This document shows, piece by piece, positions 24,358-31,322 of a DNA stretch of 35,332 nt (position 1 is its first letter; every line of letters starts with the position of its first letter). Origin of the DNA: Actinomycetota bacterium (lineage in GTDB: Bacteria; Actinomycetota; Actinomycetes; S36-B12; UBA5976); NCBI GenBank assembly GCA_947452755.1, contig CANGDT010000017.1, positions 1-35,332 of the forward strand. The letters are read 5' to 3'. Position numbers and translations under genes: made by a program. The notes below the pieces were generated by a model. It had not been told where the DNA came from, did not search any database, and saw only the letters and a list, made by a program, of their open reading frames with translations.

Positions 24358-25140
24358 TCAGTCGTTTACCTGATCAGTTAGGTTCACTTTGGTGTTCAAA
24401 ATATCGAGTTGTGCGCTGAGTTCGTCAAACCAGCCGGCAGCCATAAGCCCATTGCGCACGCGTTCATTTAAGCCGCCTGGCGTTTGGTGCTTGGCGGGTA
24501 GTGACTCGAGTTCTGAATTGGCCTTGCTTAATCCGACAGCAGAAAGGCCTGATAACAGATTGCGAATGTACGTGGACGCAGTTTCATTTTCGACACCCTG
24601 TGCAGTGGCCCATCGGATCACTGTGTTTTGAAACTCAAAGTACGTAGACAGAATCGCTGATGAGCATCCCAGTAGCTTCATGTCTTGCTCGCTGGAAACT
24701 GAAATGATTTCCCCAAGCCCCGCGAAGACTTGGACCACTTCGTCGAAGGCAGGGAAAATAGTGATTGGTCCGGCAAACAGCTCAATGGTCGTAATTGGCG
24801 TCACGCGGCAAACTTTATGCGCGGGTCGAACCATGTCTCCGATGTCATGTGCGCTGATGCCCGCAACAAAACTGACAACTGTGTGACGCTCGTTGAAAGC
24901 CAGTGAGGTAATGACAGCTTCGGCTTGTGGCGGCAACATCCCGAGCATCACGATATCGCTTGCATCGATAACTTCTTGATTCGATTCAAGTCGGTGAACG
25001 TGTGGAAACTTCTCAGCCAACTCTGAGGCTTTGTCTTCAGACCTGGGGGACAGGTAGATCGTGCGCTCTGGGTATTTGTGGGCCATTGCGGAAACTACGG
25101 CGGCTGACAAGGTGCCAACGCCTATAAAGCCAATCTTCAT
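24358..25140 (-). CDS. Pyrroline-5-carboxylate reductase-like NADP oxidoreductase
   Basis: A 260-aa member of the ProC/F420-NADP oxidoreductase superfamily. It starts MKIGFIGVGTLSAAVVSAM, a Rossmann dinucleotide loop. IYLSPRSEDKASELAEKFP looks like an NADP-binding arginine region, and SFVAGISAHDIGDMV and CRVTPITTIE correspond to the ProC substrate-binding loops. The C-terminal helical domain ends AKHQTPGGLNERVRNGL. TPGG...NE matches the ProC dimer signature. The ATG at 25140 is chosen because the 24 residues encoded upstream are polar and unconserved. Substrate may differ from pyrroline-5-carboxylate, because ProC paralogues are frequent. Confidence 0.8.
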   Translation of the reverse strand: MKIGFIGVGTLSAAVVSAMAHKYPERTIYLSPRSEDKASELAEKFPHVHRLESNQEVIDASDIVMLGMLPPQAEAVITSLAFNERHTVVSFVAGISAHDIGDMVRPAHKVCRVTPITTIELFAGPITIFPAFDEVVQVFAGLGEIISVSSEQDMKLLGCSSAILSTYFEFQNTVIRWATAQGVENETASTYIRNLLSGLSAVGLSKANSELESLPAKHQTPGGLNERVRNGLMAAGWFDELSAQLDILNTKVNLTDQVND

Positions 25141-25219
25141 ACCTGTCCCATCACTGCGGTTGTTTTGTCTAGATGCCAACCTATTAGACTTGGACAACCT
25201 TGTTGCTTGCAACGGGTGT

Positions 25220-25296
25220 GGGCCTCTAGCTCAGTTGGTTAGAGCAACGGACTTTTAATCCGTGGGTCGTCGGTTCGATCCCGACGGGGCCTACCA
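25220..25296 (+). tRNA. tRNA-Lys (anticodon UUU)
   Basis: A complete cloverleaf. The acceptor GGGCCTC (25220-25226) pairs with GGGGCCT (25286-25292) using two G-U pairs. Then come a D-arm with tcagttggtta, the anticodon stem acgga/tccgt around loop CUUUUAA (anticodon UUU), the T-stem gtcgg/ccgac with loop TTCGATC, A at 25293 and a genome-encoded CCA (25294-25296). Confidence 0.97.
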
Positions 25297-25320
25297 CGTA
25301 AGACATGCCTGAAGAGGCAC

Positions 25321-25358
25321 ATAAATGAGCCCCTCACTTTTGTGAAGGGCTCATTTAT
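25321..25358. terminator. Strong bidirectional terminator after tRNA-Lys
   Basis: ataaatgagccc (25321-25332) pairs with gggctcatttat (25347-25358) over 12 bp. After one mismatch a further 4 bp (tcac/gtga) close a TTTT loop. It lies between the tRNA and the end of the convergent membrane-protein gene and probably serves both. Confidence 0.8.
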
Positions 25359-25369
25359 TGTTCGGCTAA

Positions 25370-25960
25370 CTATGCAGTTTCGTCAGCCTTACGCAGGTGA
25401 GCGAATCCAGCGAATGCCAAGATCAAGAACAGTGCACCGGAGATAAACAAGGTGTAGCTGGCAATCAAAGCGATCTTTGCAATCGTGGCGAATGCGTAGG
25501 TGAATCCGAGTAGACCGCGAAGGGTCGAACCCATGAACAGTGCCTGGCGCTGACCAGCTTCCATGGCAACCTTGCCAGCAAGAGTCTGATTTGAAGGATC
25601 TGCTTGCAGTGCTGCATTGTCAGCCATGTACTCGCCTGAAACTTCTTCGTATGTCTTGCCATCAGCAATACCTTGCATGTGAATTGCAATGTAATGGTTT
25701 GCGTAGGTGTAGGCCTGGTCACCAGTAGTCATTTCTTGACCTGCGTACTTTTCCATTGCAACTCGATCTGCGTCAGGCAAAGCCTTGAGCGAGCCAGTTC
25801 CAGCTTCTGGGAAAGTAACCTTCTGGGCTACCAGTTGTTCCTTAACTTGACCGTTGGCGAAGTTGCCACCCCACTGCAAAAGGAATCCTGCTGTGATCAG
25901 CACGAGACCTAGAAGCAAGCCAATTGTGCTTGCGATCTTGTCAAAGGATTTTCTGTTCAT
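25370..25960 (-). CDS. Unrecognised actinobacterial membrane protein
   Basis: A 196-aa protein I cannot assign. An N-terminal membrane helix (about 11-29, STIGLLLGLVLITAGFLLQW) is followed by an extracytoplasmic acidic region of about 110 residues (VTFPEAGTGSLKALPDADR... GQEMTTGDQAYTYANHYIAIHMQGIADGKTYEEVS). Two C-terminal hydrophobic stretches follow (FTYAFATIAKIALIAS, TLFISGALFLILAFAGFAHL). Codon use looks like its neighbours. The RBS is weak (GAGATGA). A ten-codon ORF with AGGAG lies upstream at 25993-26025 and could couple to it. It is convergent to tRNA-Lys. Confidence 0.75.
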   Translation of the reverse strand: MNRKSFDKIASTIGLLLGLVLITAGFLLQWGGNFANGQVKEQLVAQKVTFPEAGTGSLKALPDADRVAMEKYAGQEMTTGDQAYTYANHYIAIHMQGIADGKTYEEVSGEYMADNAALQADPSNQTLAGKVAMEAGQRQALFMGSTLRGLLGFTYAFATIAKIALIASYTLFISGALFLILAFAGFAHLRKADETA

Positions 25961-25992
25961 TCTGATTCATCTCTATTCGATCTTTCAAATGA

Positions 25993-26025
25993 TTAACATT
26001 TGGAAACTCTTTGTTTCACTTTCAT
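25993..26025 (-). CDS. Candidate 10-aa leader peptide (uORF)
   Basis: ATG at 26025 to TAA at 25993 encodes MKVKQRVSKC. AGGAG lies four bases before the ATG, a better Shine-Dalgarno than that of the membrane-protein gene 32 bp downstream. It could be a leader peptide or chance. There is no amino-acid run typical of attenuators. Confidence 0.3.
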   Translation of the reverse strand: MKVKQRVSKC

Positions 26026-26218
26026 AGTGCTCCTATTAACAACGAAGTGTTGCAGATCTATAAAAGAAAAAATGTACAGTCGCACACGTCATATGACCTG
26101 CGAGACAAAAGTCTTTCGTAGTCGTTTTTCCGAACCACAATCAAGGCAGAATCACATTGGCTAACGTGGACGTGGCACCTTTAAATCAGATTCATCTGCA
26201 TTTTCACGGGCAATGCGC

Positions 26219-26224
26219 CAGAGT
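26219..26224 (+). promoter_or_regulatory. Leaderless -10-like hexamer for the isochorismatase-like gene
   Basis: CAGAGT ends six bases before the ATG at 26231. Confidence 0.4.
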
Positions 26225-26230
26225 AATTGC

Positions 26231-26773
26231 ATGACTCGTGCCCTCATCATCGTAGATATTCAAAACGACTACTTTCCTGGCGGCGCATTGCCTTTATCTG
26301 GCAGTGTTGCGGCTGGTGAAAAGGCCAGTGAAGTATTGGGCCACTTTAGGGAGACTGAGCAACCAATCGTGCATATTCAGCACGTTCAACTTGAGCCAGA
26401 TGCGTCATTTTTTGCCAAAGGAACAGTTGGAGTCGAAATTCACCCGCTTGTGCAACCGCGTGATGGCGAGACACATTTTGTGAAACACACACCGAACTCA
26501 TTTGTTGGCACGCCACTCTTGCAACGCCTGCGCGACTTGAATGTGAATGATTTAGTGGTTGTCGGCATGATGACTCACATGTGTATTGACTCAACAGTGA
26601 GGGCTGCATTTGATCATGGATTTTCCGTTGATCTCGTTGGGCAAGCATGTGCAACGTATGAGCAGACATACAACGGGTTTACCTTGCCGGCGGAAATGAT
26701 TCATGCGACATTCCTAGCCGCGCTGGACGGAACGTTTGCAACAGTTCGAACGGTCGCAGACGTAACGACTTAG
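26231..26773 (+). CDS. Isochorismatase-family cysteine hydrolase (nicotinamidase-like)
   Basis: A 180-aa cysteine hydrolase. The triad is Asp9 (VDIQNDYFPGG), Lys85 (VKHTPNSF) and Cys118 (MMTHMCIDSTVRAA). The cis-peptide region precedes the cysteine as in the family. DxQNDF-type starts occur in nicotinamidase, isochorismatase and ureidoacrylate hydrolase, and I cannot separate these by eye. Nicotinamidase normally carries a metal-binding Asp-x-His cluster near residue 50, which is not obvious here. The ATG at 26231 is preferred over an upstream in-frame ATG-like opening at 26213 because of the leaderless signature. The stop overlaps that of the convergent M20 gene. Confidence 0.88.
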   Translation: MTRALIIVDIQNDYFPGGALPLSGSVAAGEKASEVLGHFRETEQPIVHIQHVQLEPDASFFAKGTVGVEIHPLVQPRDGETHFVKHTPNSFVGTPLLQRLRDLNVNDLVVVGMMTHMCIDSTVRAAFDHGFSVDLVGQACATYEQTYNGFTLPAEMIHATFLAALDGTFATVRTVADVTT

Positions 26774-28029
26774 CCGAGTTCGTTCACAATGAGCCGCACA
26801 AAAGTTTGAGCGGCCGCAAAAGTTTCATCAAGATCAACAAACTCATCGGCAGTATGTGCATACGTCACATCACCAGGACCATATTGCACAGTTGGTACGC
26901 CTGCGCGATTCCATAGACGCAAGTCTGAACCGTAAGGGGCACCATAAATTTGTGGATCCGAACCGTTTTGATCGTTGTGCGCACGTTGCAACATTTGAAC
27001 TGGCGCACTCAAGATGTCAGTGTTTCCTGGCGCAAACATGCCGCCAGGCCATTCCACAAGGATGGGATGTGCAGCAAGCCACGGATCCACAGCGCACATG
27101 TCTGCAATGACGCGCTCTAAAGTTTGTTTGGCTTGTTCGACAGTTTCGTCAGGACGAACACCAATTCGCCCTTCAGCTACGAGCTTGCCTGGCACACTCG
27201 ATGACCAGTCGCCCGCGTGGATTGTTCCAATCGATAATGCAAAAGGAAAATTCCACCGTTCGAAGAGCGCATCAGGATCAGCATTGCGTTCAAGTTCAAG
27301 TTTTTGAAGTGCCTCGTGGATAGGCAAGAATTTTTCGAAAGCACTGACGCCTTCTGATTTGCGTGAAGCATGAATCGCTTTGCCAAGAACGGTCAGGCGA
27401 AATGTCAGTGCTCCAGCGTTTGCTGGAACGATTGCTAGGGACGTAGGTTCGGCAATGATGCAGACATCAGCGCGCACTCCAGCCTGTATTAACCCGAATG
27501 TCCCCAGCCCGCCGTCTTCTTCGCCACAGACGCTGGCAATCGTCAAGCGGCCCTTCTTAATTCCGTCAACAGCTAAGACCGCGCGCACTGCTTCCCAAAC
27601 TGCGGCCATTCCGGCTTTCATGTCACACGTTCCACGACCAAAAATGATGCGTTTCCCGTCAACGATTGTGATGTCTCCGCTGAAGGGATCTGCAGACCAT
27701 GCATCGATGTCGCCGATTGGAACAACATCGGTGTGACCAAGCAACAAAATGTGAGGGCCGTCGTCGTTTCCGTAGGTCGCTGTCACACTCATTGCCCGTG
27801 TTCGTACAACTTCCTCACCTGGATAATCCTCATGAGAGCGGATTGTTGTCAGCGGCAAATCATGGCGGGTGACTTCCAGTCCATCGAGTTCCCATTGATC
27901 GGCTAAATATTCAGCCACTTCAACTTCCGCTTCTGTGCCGACAACGCTTGGGATGCGAATCAGGGTTGCCAGTGACGCATCGAGTCGGTCGCGGTCAAGT
28001 GCGCTGAGGGCTTGTGTAGTCAGATCCAT
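26770..28029 (-). CDS. M20-family metallopeptidase (ArgE/DapE/ACY1 type)
   Basis: A 419-aa di-zinc amidohydrolase. Metal-binding residues are visible: His99 and Asp101 in LLLGHTDVVP, Asp136 in GRGTCDMKAGMAA, and the catalytic Glu170-Glu171 in CGEEDGGLG. Next are IIAEPTSL and the lid/dimerisation domain beginning RLTVLGKAIHAS. Substrates in the family include N-acetylornithine, succinyl-diaminopimelate and acyl-amino acids. The ArgE-like LGHTDVVP and RGTCDMK features do not settle which. CAGAAT lies six bases before its ATG (minus strand), suggesting a leaderless mRNA. It shares stop-codon bases with the isochorismatase-like gene. Confidence 0.9.
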   Translation of the reverse strand: MDLTTQALSALDRDRLDASLATLIRIPSVVGTEAEVEVAEYLADQWELDGLEVTRHDLPLTTIRSHEDYPGEEVVRTRAMSVTATYGNDDGPHILLLGHTDVVPIGDIDAWSADPFSGDITIVDGKRIIFGRGTCDMKAGMAAVWEAVRAVLAVDGIKKGRLTIASVCGEEDGGLGTFGLIQAGVRADVCIIAEPTSLAIVPANAGALTFRLTVLGKAIHASRKSEGVSAFEKFLPIHEALQKLELERNADPDALFERWNFPFALSIGTIHAGDWSSSVPGKLVAEGRIGVRPDETVEQAKQTLERVIADMCAVDPWLAAHPILVEWPGGMFAPGNTDILSAPVQMLQRAHNDQNGSDPQIYGAPYGSDLRLWNRAGVPTVQYGPGDVTYAHTADEFVDLDETFAAAQTFVRLIVNELG

Positions 28030-28035
28030 TCGCCC

Positions 28036-28041
28036 ATTCTG
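28036..28041 (-). promoter_or_regulatory. Leaderless -10-like hexamer for the M20 peptidase gene
   Basis: CAGAAT on the minus strand ends six bases before the ATG at 28029. Confidence 0.4.
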
Positions 28042-28070
28042 TCAGTTTGTTGATAAATGATTCAGGGCTA

Positions 28071-28122
28071 TGTGACCAGTTCGTCACAGTTACTAGGGTT
28101 TTGGGCCTTTGCCAGGTGGCAA
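28071..28122 (+). promoter_or_regulatory. Malic enzyme promoter with two inverted repeats
   Basis: TGTGAC-N6-GTCACA (28071-28088) is a perfect inverted repeat near the -35 of TAGGGT (28094-28099, -10-like). TTGCCA-GG-TGGCAA (28109-28122) lies just after the predicted start. Either may be an operator. Confidence 0.4.
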
Positions 28123-28150
28123 GATTGAGTGATTACCTCAAGGAGCACTC

Positions 28151-29536
28151 ATGGCAAACAACAGTCCCGGCTACGCAATTACATTGCGAGTTGAACTCAG
28201 CCCAGATTCTTCATCAACGGCTGGACTGGCGCAGGCTGTTATCGACAGCGGCGCAGCATTAACTGCCCTCGATGTTGTTGAATCCAGTCACGAGCGCATG
28301 GTTGTTGACGTCACGTGTGACACCTCGGATCCAGATCACGCCGAATCAGTGACGGCCGCAATTGCCAAGGTTCCTGGTGCAACAGTCCGCAAAGTCAGCG
28401 ATCGTACCTTTCTGCTACACCTCGGTGGCAAGCTTGAAGTGAACCCCAAGGTGCCATTGCGTACACGCGATGATTTATCGCGCGCCTACACACCTGGTGT
28501 GGCTCGCATCTGTATGGCTATCGCCGAAAATCCAGAAGATGCTCGGCGCCTCACAATCAAGCGCAACACAGTGGCTGTTGTCACTGATGGTTCTGCGGTC
28601 CTTGGTTTAGGGAACATTGGTCCTGCTGCTGCGCTTCCTGTGATGGAAGGTAAGGCTGCACTTTTCAAGCGCTTTGCAGATGTTGATGCATGGCCTGTCT
28701 GTTTGGACACTCAAGACGTAGATGAAATTGTGCGCACCGTACAAATTCTTGCGCCGCAATACGGCGGGATCAACCTTGAAGACATTTCTGCACCTCGTTG
28801 TTTTGAAGTGGAAGCACGTTTGCGTGAACTTCTCGATATACCTGTGTTCCACGATGATCAACATGGAACGGCAATTGTGGTACTCGCTGCGCTGACGAAT
28901 GCCTTGAAGATTGTGAAGAAAAAGCCTGAAGATTTGCGCATTGTGATGAGTGGCGCTGGTGCGGCCGGTACTGCGATTGCACAGTTGCTTAGCGAGACTG
29001 GCATGAAGGACATCACTGCGTACGACTCCCGCGGCGCTGTTCATCCGGATCGCGAAGACAGCGAAAGTACCAGCCAGTGGATGTTGGAGAATACGAACCC
29101 ACGCGGCGTTACTGGAACTTTGGGTGAAGGTCTTGCTGGGGCTGATGTCTTCATTGGCGTGAGCGCACCGAACGTCATCACCGAAACTGATGTTGCCTCG
29201 ATGGCGAAGGATTCGATTGTTTTTGCGCTTGCGAATCCAGACCCGGAAATCGATCCAGTTATTGCCGCAAAGCATGCTGCTGTTGTCGCAACGGGTCGAA
29301 GTGACTATCCAAATCAGATTAACAACGTGCTGGCCTTTCCTGGAATCTTCCGTGGATTGTTGGATGCAAGTTCATCCAAAATCACAACAGAGACATTGCT
29401 TGCTGCCGCCAACGCCATTGCCTCCTGCGTTGATGATGCTCAGGTCAATGCCAGCTTTATCGTGCCTAGTGTGTTTGACCCGCGCGTAGCTCCTGCAGTT
29501 GCAAAGGCCGTGCAAGCGGTCGCTAACGCAAAGTAG
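28151..29536 (+). CDS. Malic enzyme with N-terminal ACT-like domain
   Basis: Oxidatively decarboxylates malate to pyruvate, giving NAD(P)H. The 461-aa protein begins with about 85 residues resembling an ACT regulatory domain (GYAITLRVELSP... AAIAKVPGATVRKV). The catalytic part has Tyr113 (RAYTPGVAR), Lys168 (VMEGKAALFK), LEDISAPRCFE (metal-binding Glu/Asp), PVFHDDQHGTA and the NAD-binding GAGAAGTAIAQLL. Small bacterial malic enzymes with ACT domains are typical of actinobacteria and Bacillus. Start: AGGAG at 28141-28145 before ATG at 28151. A terminator follows. Cofactor preference cannot be read safely. Confidence 0.95.
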   Translation: MANNSPGYAITLRVELSPDSSSTAGLAQAVIDSGAALTALDVVESSHERMVVDVTCDTSDPDHAESVTAAIAKVPGATVRKVSDRTFLLHLGGKLEVNPKVPLRTRDDLSRAYTPGVARICMAIAENPEDARRLTIKRNTVAVVTDGSAVLGLGNIGPAAALPVMEGKAALFKRFADVDAWPVCLDTQDVDEIVRTVQILAPQYGGINLEDISAPRCFEVEARLRELLDIPVFHDDQHGTAIVVLAALTNALKIVKKKPEDLRIVMSGAGAAGTAIAQLLSETGMKDITAYDSRGAVHPDREDSESTSQWMLENTNPRGVTGTLGEGLAGADVFIGVSAPNVITETDVASMAKDSIVFALANPDPEIDPVIAAKHAAVVATGRSDYPNQINNVLAFPGIFRGLLDASSSKITTETLLAAANAIASCVDDAQVNASFIVPSVFDPRVAPAVAKAVQAVANAK

Positions 29537-29552
29537 CCGCAGCCTTGGTTTG

Positions 29553-29590
29553 CCCCAAATTCCTTCTGGAGTTTGGGGTTTTCCTTTTCG
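29553..29590 (+). terminator. Intrinsic terminator of the malic enzyme gene
   Basis: ccccaaattcc (29553-29563) pairs with ggagtttgggg (29568-29578), 11 bp with one G-U, around a TTCT loop. A T-rich tract (ttttcctttt) follows. It is the clearest Rho-independent terminator in the window. Confidence 0.85.
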
Positions 29591-29646
29591 GGAGAATTGT
29601 CATTGTGAACAGTTAAAGAACTTCGCCGACCCCGGCTTGACACCGG

Positions 29647-29693
29647 AGATAGTTGAAAGTTAAAGTATCAAGTAGTTCAACTTTCAACTATCT
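29647..29693. promoter_or_regulatory. 15-bp inverted repeat upstream of the YceI gene
   Basis: agatagttgaaagtt (29647-29661) and aactttcaactatct (29679-29693) are perfect complements separated by 17 nt. The right arm ends just before the AGGAG. The TTGAA/TTCAA cores resemble MarR-family operators. In RNA it could form a hairpin next to the RBS. Confidence 0.65.
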
Positions 29694-29705
29694 ACAGGAG
29701 TAACA

Positions 29706-30245
29706 ATGAGCGATTTGTCAGCATTCGCCGGCACATGGGCAATTGACCCATCACACTCACGTCTTGGCTTCCAGGCCCGTCACGCAGTTGTCACCAAGGT
29801 CCGCGGTCACTTCGCAGACTTCGAAGGCACCATCGTTGTTGGCGCAGACGCTGCAGCATCATCAGCAAAGGTCAGCGCAAAGCTTGACTCAATCGACACA
29901 GGTTCAGCAGACCGCGACGGTCATCTCAAGAGCGCTGATTTCTTCGATACCGAAAACACAAATGAACTTTCATTCGTTTCAACAGCAATCGTTGCTAATG
30001 GCGATGACTTCAAGGTAACTGGCGACCTGACAATCAAGGGCGTCACCCACAGCATCACACTTGATGTTGAAGCAACTGGCACTGCAACAGATCCATTCGG
30101 CAACTTGCGCGCAGGTTTCGAAGGTACCGGTTCATTGAGCCGCAAGGACTTCGGTCTTACCTGGAACGTTGCACTTGAAACAGGCGGCCTTTTGGTCAGC
30201 GACGAAATCAAGCTTCAGCTCGATATCTCAGCAATCAAGCAGTAA
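29706..30245 (+). CDS. YceI-family lipid-binding protein
   Basis: A 179-aa YceI domain, a lipocalin-like beta-barrel that binds isoprenoids or other amphiphiles. TWAIDPSHSRLGFQARHAVVTKVRGHFADFEG, KSADFFDTENTNELSF, DLTIKGVTHSITLDVE and GSLSRKDFGLTWN are all characteristic. No signal peptide is seen, so it is probably cytoplasmic. The codons look uniform and favour common actinobacterial choices, suggesting high expression. RBS is AGGAG six bases before ATG. An unusually long inverted repeat lies directly upstream and a strong terminator downstream, so it forms a single-gene regulated unit. Confidence 0.92.
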   Translation: MSDLSAFAGTWAIDPSHSRLGFQARHAVVTKVRGHFADFEGTIVVGADAAASSAKVSAKLDSIDTGSADRDGHLKSADFFDTENTNELSFVSTAIVANGDDFKVTGDLTIKGVTHSITLDVEATGTATDPFGNLRAGFEGTGSLSRKDFGLTWNVALETGGLLVSDEIKLQLDISAIKQ

Positions 30246-30258
30246 TTCGTTTCTCTTT

Positions 30259-30307
30259 AAATAGGGACTCTTCGGCCAGAAATGGTGGAAGAGTCCCTAT
30301 TTCTTTT
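30259..30307 (+). terminator. Strong terminator after the YceI gene
   Basis: aaatagggactctt (30259-30272) pairs with aagagtccctattt (30289-30302) over 14 bp, followed by ctttt. Confidence 0.85.
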
Positions 30308-30350
30308 ACGCTCCACTCCCGTTGACTTCGCACACCCAGTCCGGACTGCG

Positions 30351-30356
30351 TAGCAT
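30351..30356 (+). promoter_or_regulatory. Leaderless -10 for moaC
   Basis: TAGCAT ends 7 nt before the ATG at 30364. Confidence 0.5.
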
Positions 30357-30363
30357 TAACGCC

Positions 30364-30843
30364 ATGAGCAATTCTGCGGACCTGACCCACATTGATGCCG
30401 ATGGCAATGCCCACATGGTTGATGTCACCGAACGTGCAGTAACAACCCGTACAGCCTCTGCTAGAGGTTCGGTCTTGCTCTCCAAAGACGTTGTGGCGAT
30501 GTTGCGCGACGGTTCTGTGCCAAAAGGTGATGTTCTTGCCACCGCACGTATTGCCGGCATTATGGCGACGAAGCGCACACCGGATTTGATTCCGTTATGT
30601 CACCCCATTGCGGTTCATGGTGTCAGCATCGACCTCACTACCGTTGATGCGGGTGTCGACATTCAGGTTTCGGTAAAAACGGCCGATCGCACTGGTGTCG
30701 AAATGGAAGCACTGACTGCGGTAGCGGTTGCGGCACTCACAGTCGTCGATATGGTGAAAGCCATTGACCCAGGTGCCCAGATCACTGACATTGGCGTTGT
30801 TGAAAAAGATGGCGGCCGTAACGGATTGTGGACTCGTCGCTGA
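30364..30843 (+). CDS. moaC: Cyclic pyranopterin monophosphate synthase
   Basis: MoaC converts the MoaA product 3',8-cyclo-GTP to cyclic pyranopterin monophosphate in molybdenum cofactor synthesis. The 159-aa protein has HMVDVTERAVTTRTA, AARIAGIMATKRTPDLIPLCHPI and KTADRTGVEMEALTAVAVAALTVVDMVKA, the family signatures including the active-site KTADRTGVEMEA loop. The start ATG at 30364 is supported by the leaderless signature. A TTG at 30322 would add an unconserved tail. Its TGA overlaps the next ATG by one base, so moaC and moaB are one unit. Confidence 0.95.
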   Translation: MSNSADLTHIDADGNAHMVDVTERAVTTRTASARGSVLLSKDVVAMLRDGSVPKGDVLATARIAGIMATKRTPDLIPLCHPIAVHGVSIDLTTVDAGVDIQVSVKTADRTGVEMEALTAVAVAALTVVDMVKAIDPGAQITDIGVVEKDGGRNGLWTRR

Positions 30844-31322
30844 TGACTCAACGAACAGCACATGTCGTTACGGCATCTAATCGAGCAAACCTTGGAATTT
30901 ACCCCGACACAAGTGGGCAGATTCTTGTTGAAGGATTGCGGGCGCTTGGTTACGACACTGGCAATGCCCAGGTTGTTCCCGACAATATTGATCGGATTCG
31001 ATCAGCTGTAGGCCATGCGGTTGTTACTGGCGTTGACTTGATAATCACCACAGGTGGAACTGGCATTTCGGAATTTGATGTTACTCCCGAAGCGACGTTT
31101 CCATTGTTGGACAAAGTGATGCCAGGAATTCTTGAAGCCTTGCGCGCGTATTCACGTGACAAAGTTCCGACGGCCGACCTGTCACGCGGTCATGCAGGAA
31201 TTGCTGGAAAGTCCTTAGTCATTAACTTGCCTGGCTCACCTGGTGCAGTTCGAGATGGTCTTGTCATCATTGAACGTCTTGCTGGCCATGTGCTTGATCA
31301 ACTCGCCGGCGTGGATCACTAG
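30843..31322 (+). CDS. moaB: Molybdopterin adenylyltransferase-type protein (MoaB/MogA)
   Basis: A 159-aa MoCF-biosynthesis domain protein that adenylylates molybdopterin before molybdenum insertion. TGVDLIITTGGTGISEFDVTPEA and INLPGSPGAV are the phosphate-binding and adenylyl signatures. It starts at the ATG sharing a base with the moaC stop (TGATG). A GTG at 30828 would overlap moaC further. The stop TAG is palindromic with that of the convergent sua5-like gene (CTAG). Whether it is called MoaB or MogA is convention only. Confidence 0.93.
   Translation: MTQRTAHVVTASNRANLGIYPDTSGQILVEGLRALGYDTGNAQVVPDNIDRIRSAVGHAVVTGVDLIITTGGTGISEFDVTPEATFPLLDKVMPGILEALRAYSRDKVPTADLSRGHAGIAGKSLVINLPGSPGAVRDGLVIIERLAGHVLDQLAGVDH

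Larger units (their letters stand above)
25961..26230. other. Intergenic region, membrane protein / isochorismatase-like gene
   Basis: A 270-bp AT-rich divergent spacer. On the minus strand ctcct (26030-26034) gives an AGGAG upstream of a ten-codon ORF (25993-26025), and a TATAGA-like -10 lies further upstream. On the plus strand CAGAGT (26219-26224) precedes the isochorismatase-like start. Nothing else was recognised. Confidence 0.5.

Noticed and set aside
25061-25258. A plus-strand frame running into tRNA-Lys
   Set aside because: It overlaps the ProC-like gene and the tRNA, and its C-terminal translation (GPLAQLVRATDF) is simply the tRNA sequence read as protein.
28071-28088. Canonical CRP/GlxR site (TGTGA-N6-TCACA)
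   Set aside because: The spacing between TGTGA and TCACA is eight, not six, so it is listed only as an inverted repeat.
28607-29275. A 222-codon open frame on the minus strand
   Set aside because: It lies inside the malic enzyme gene, which has full family motifs. The antisense product has no recognisable domain and its composition is that of a shadow frame.
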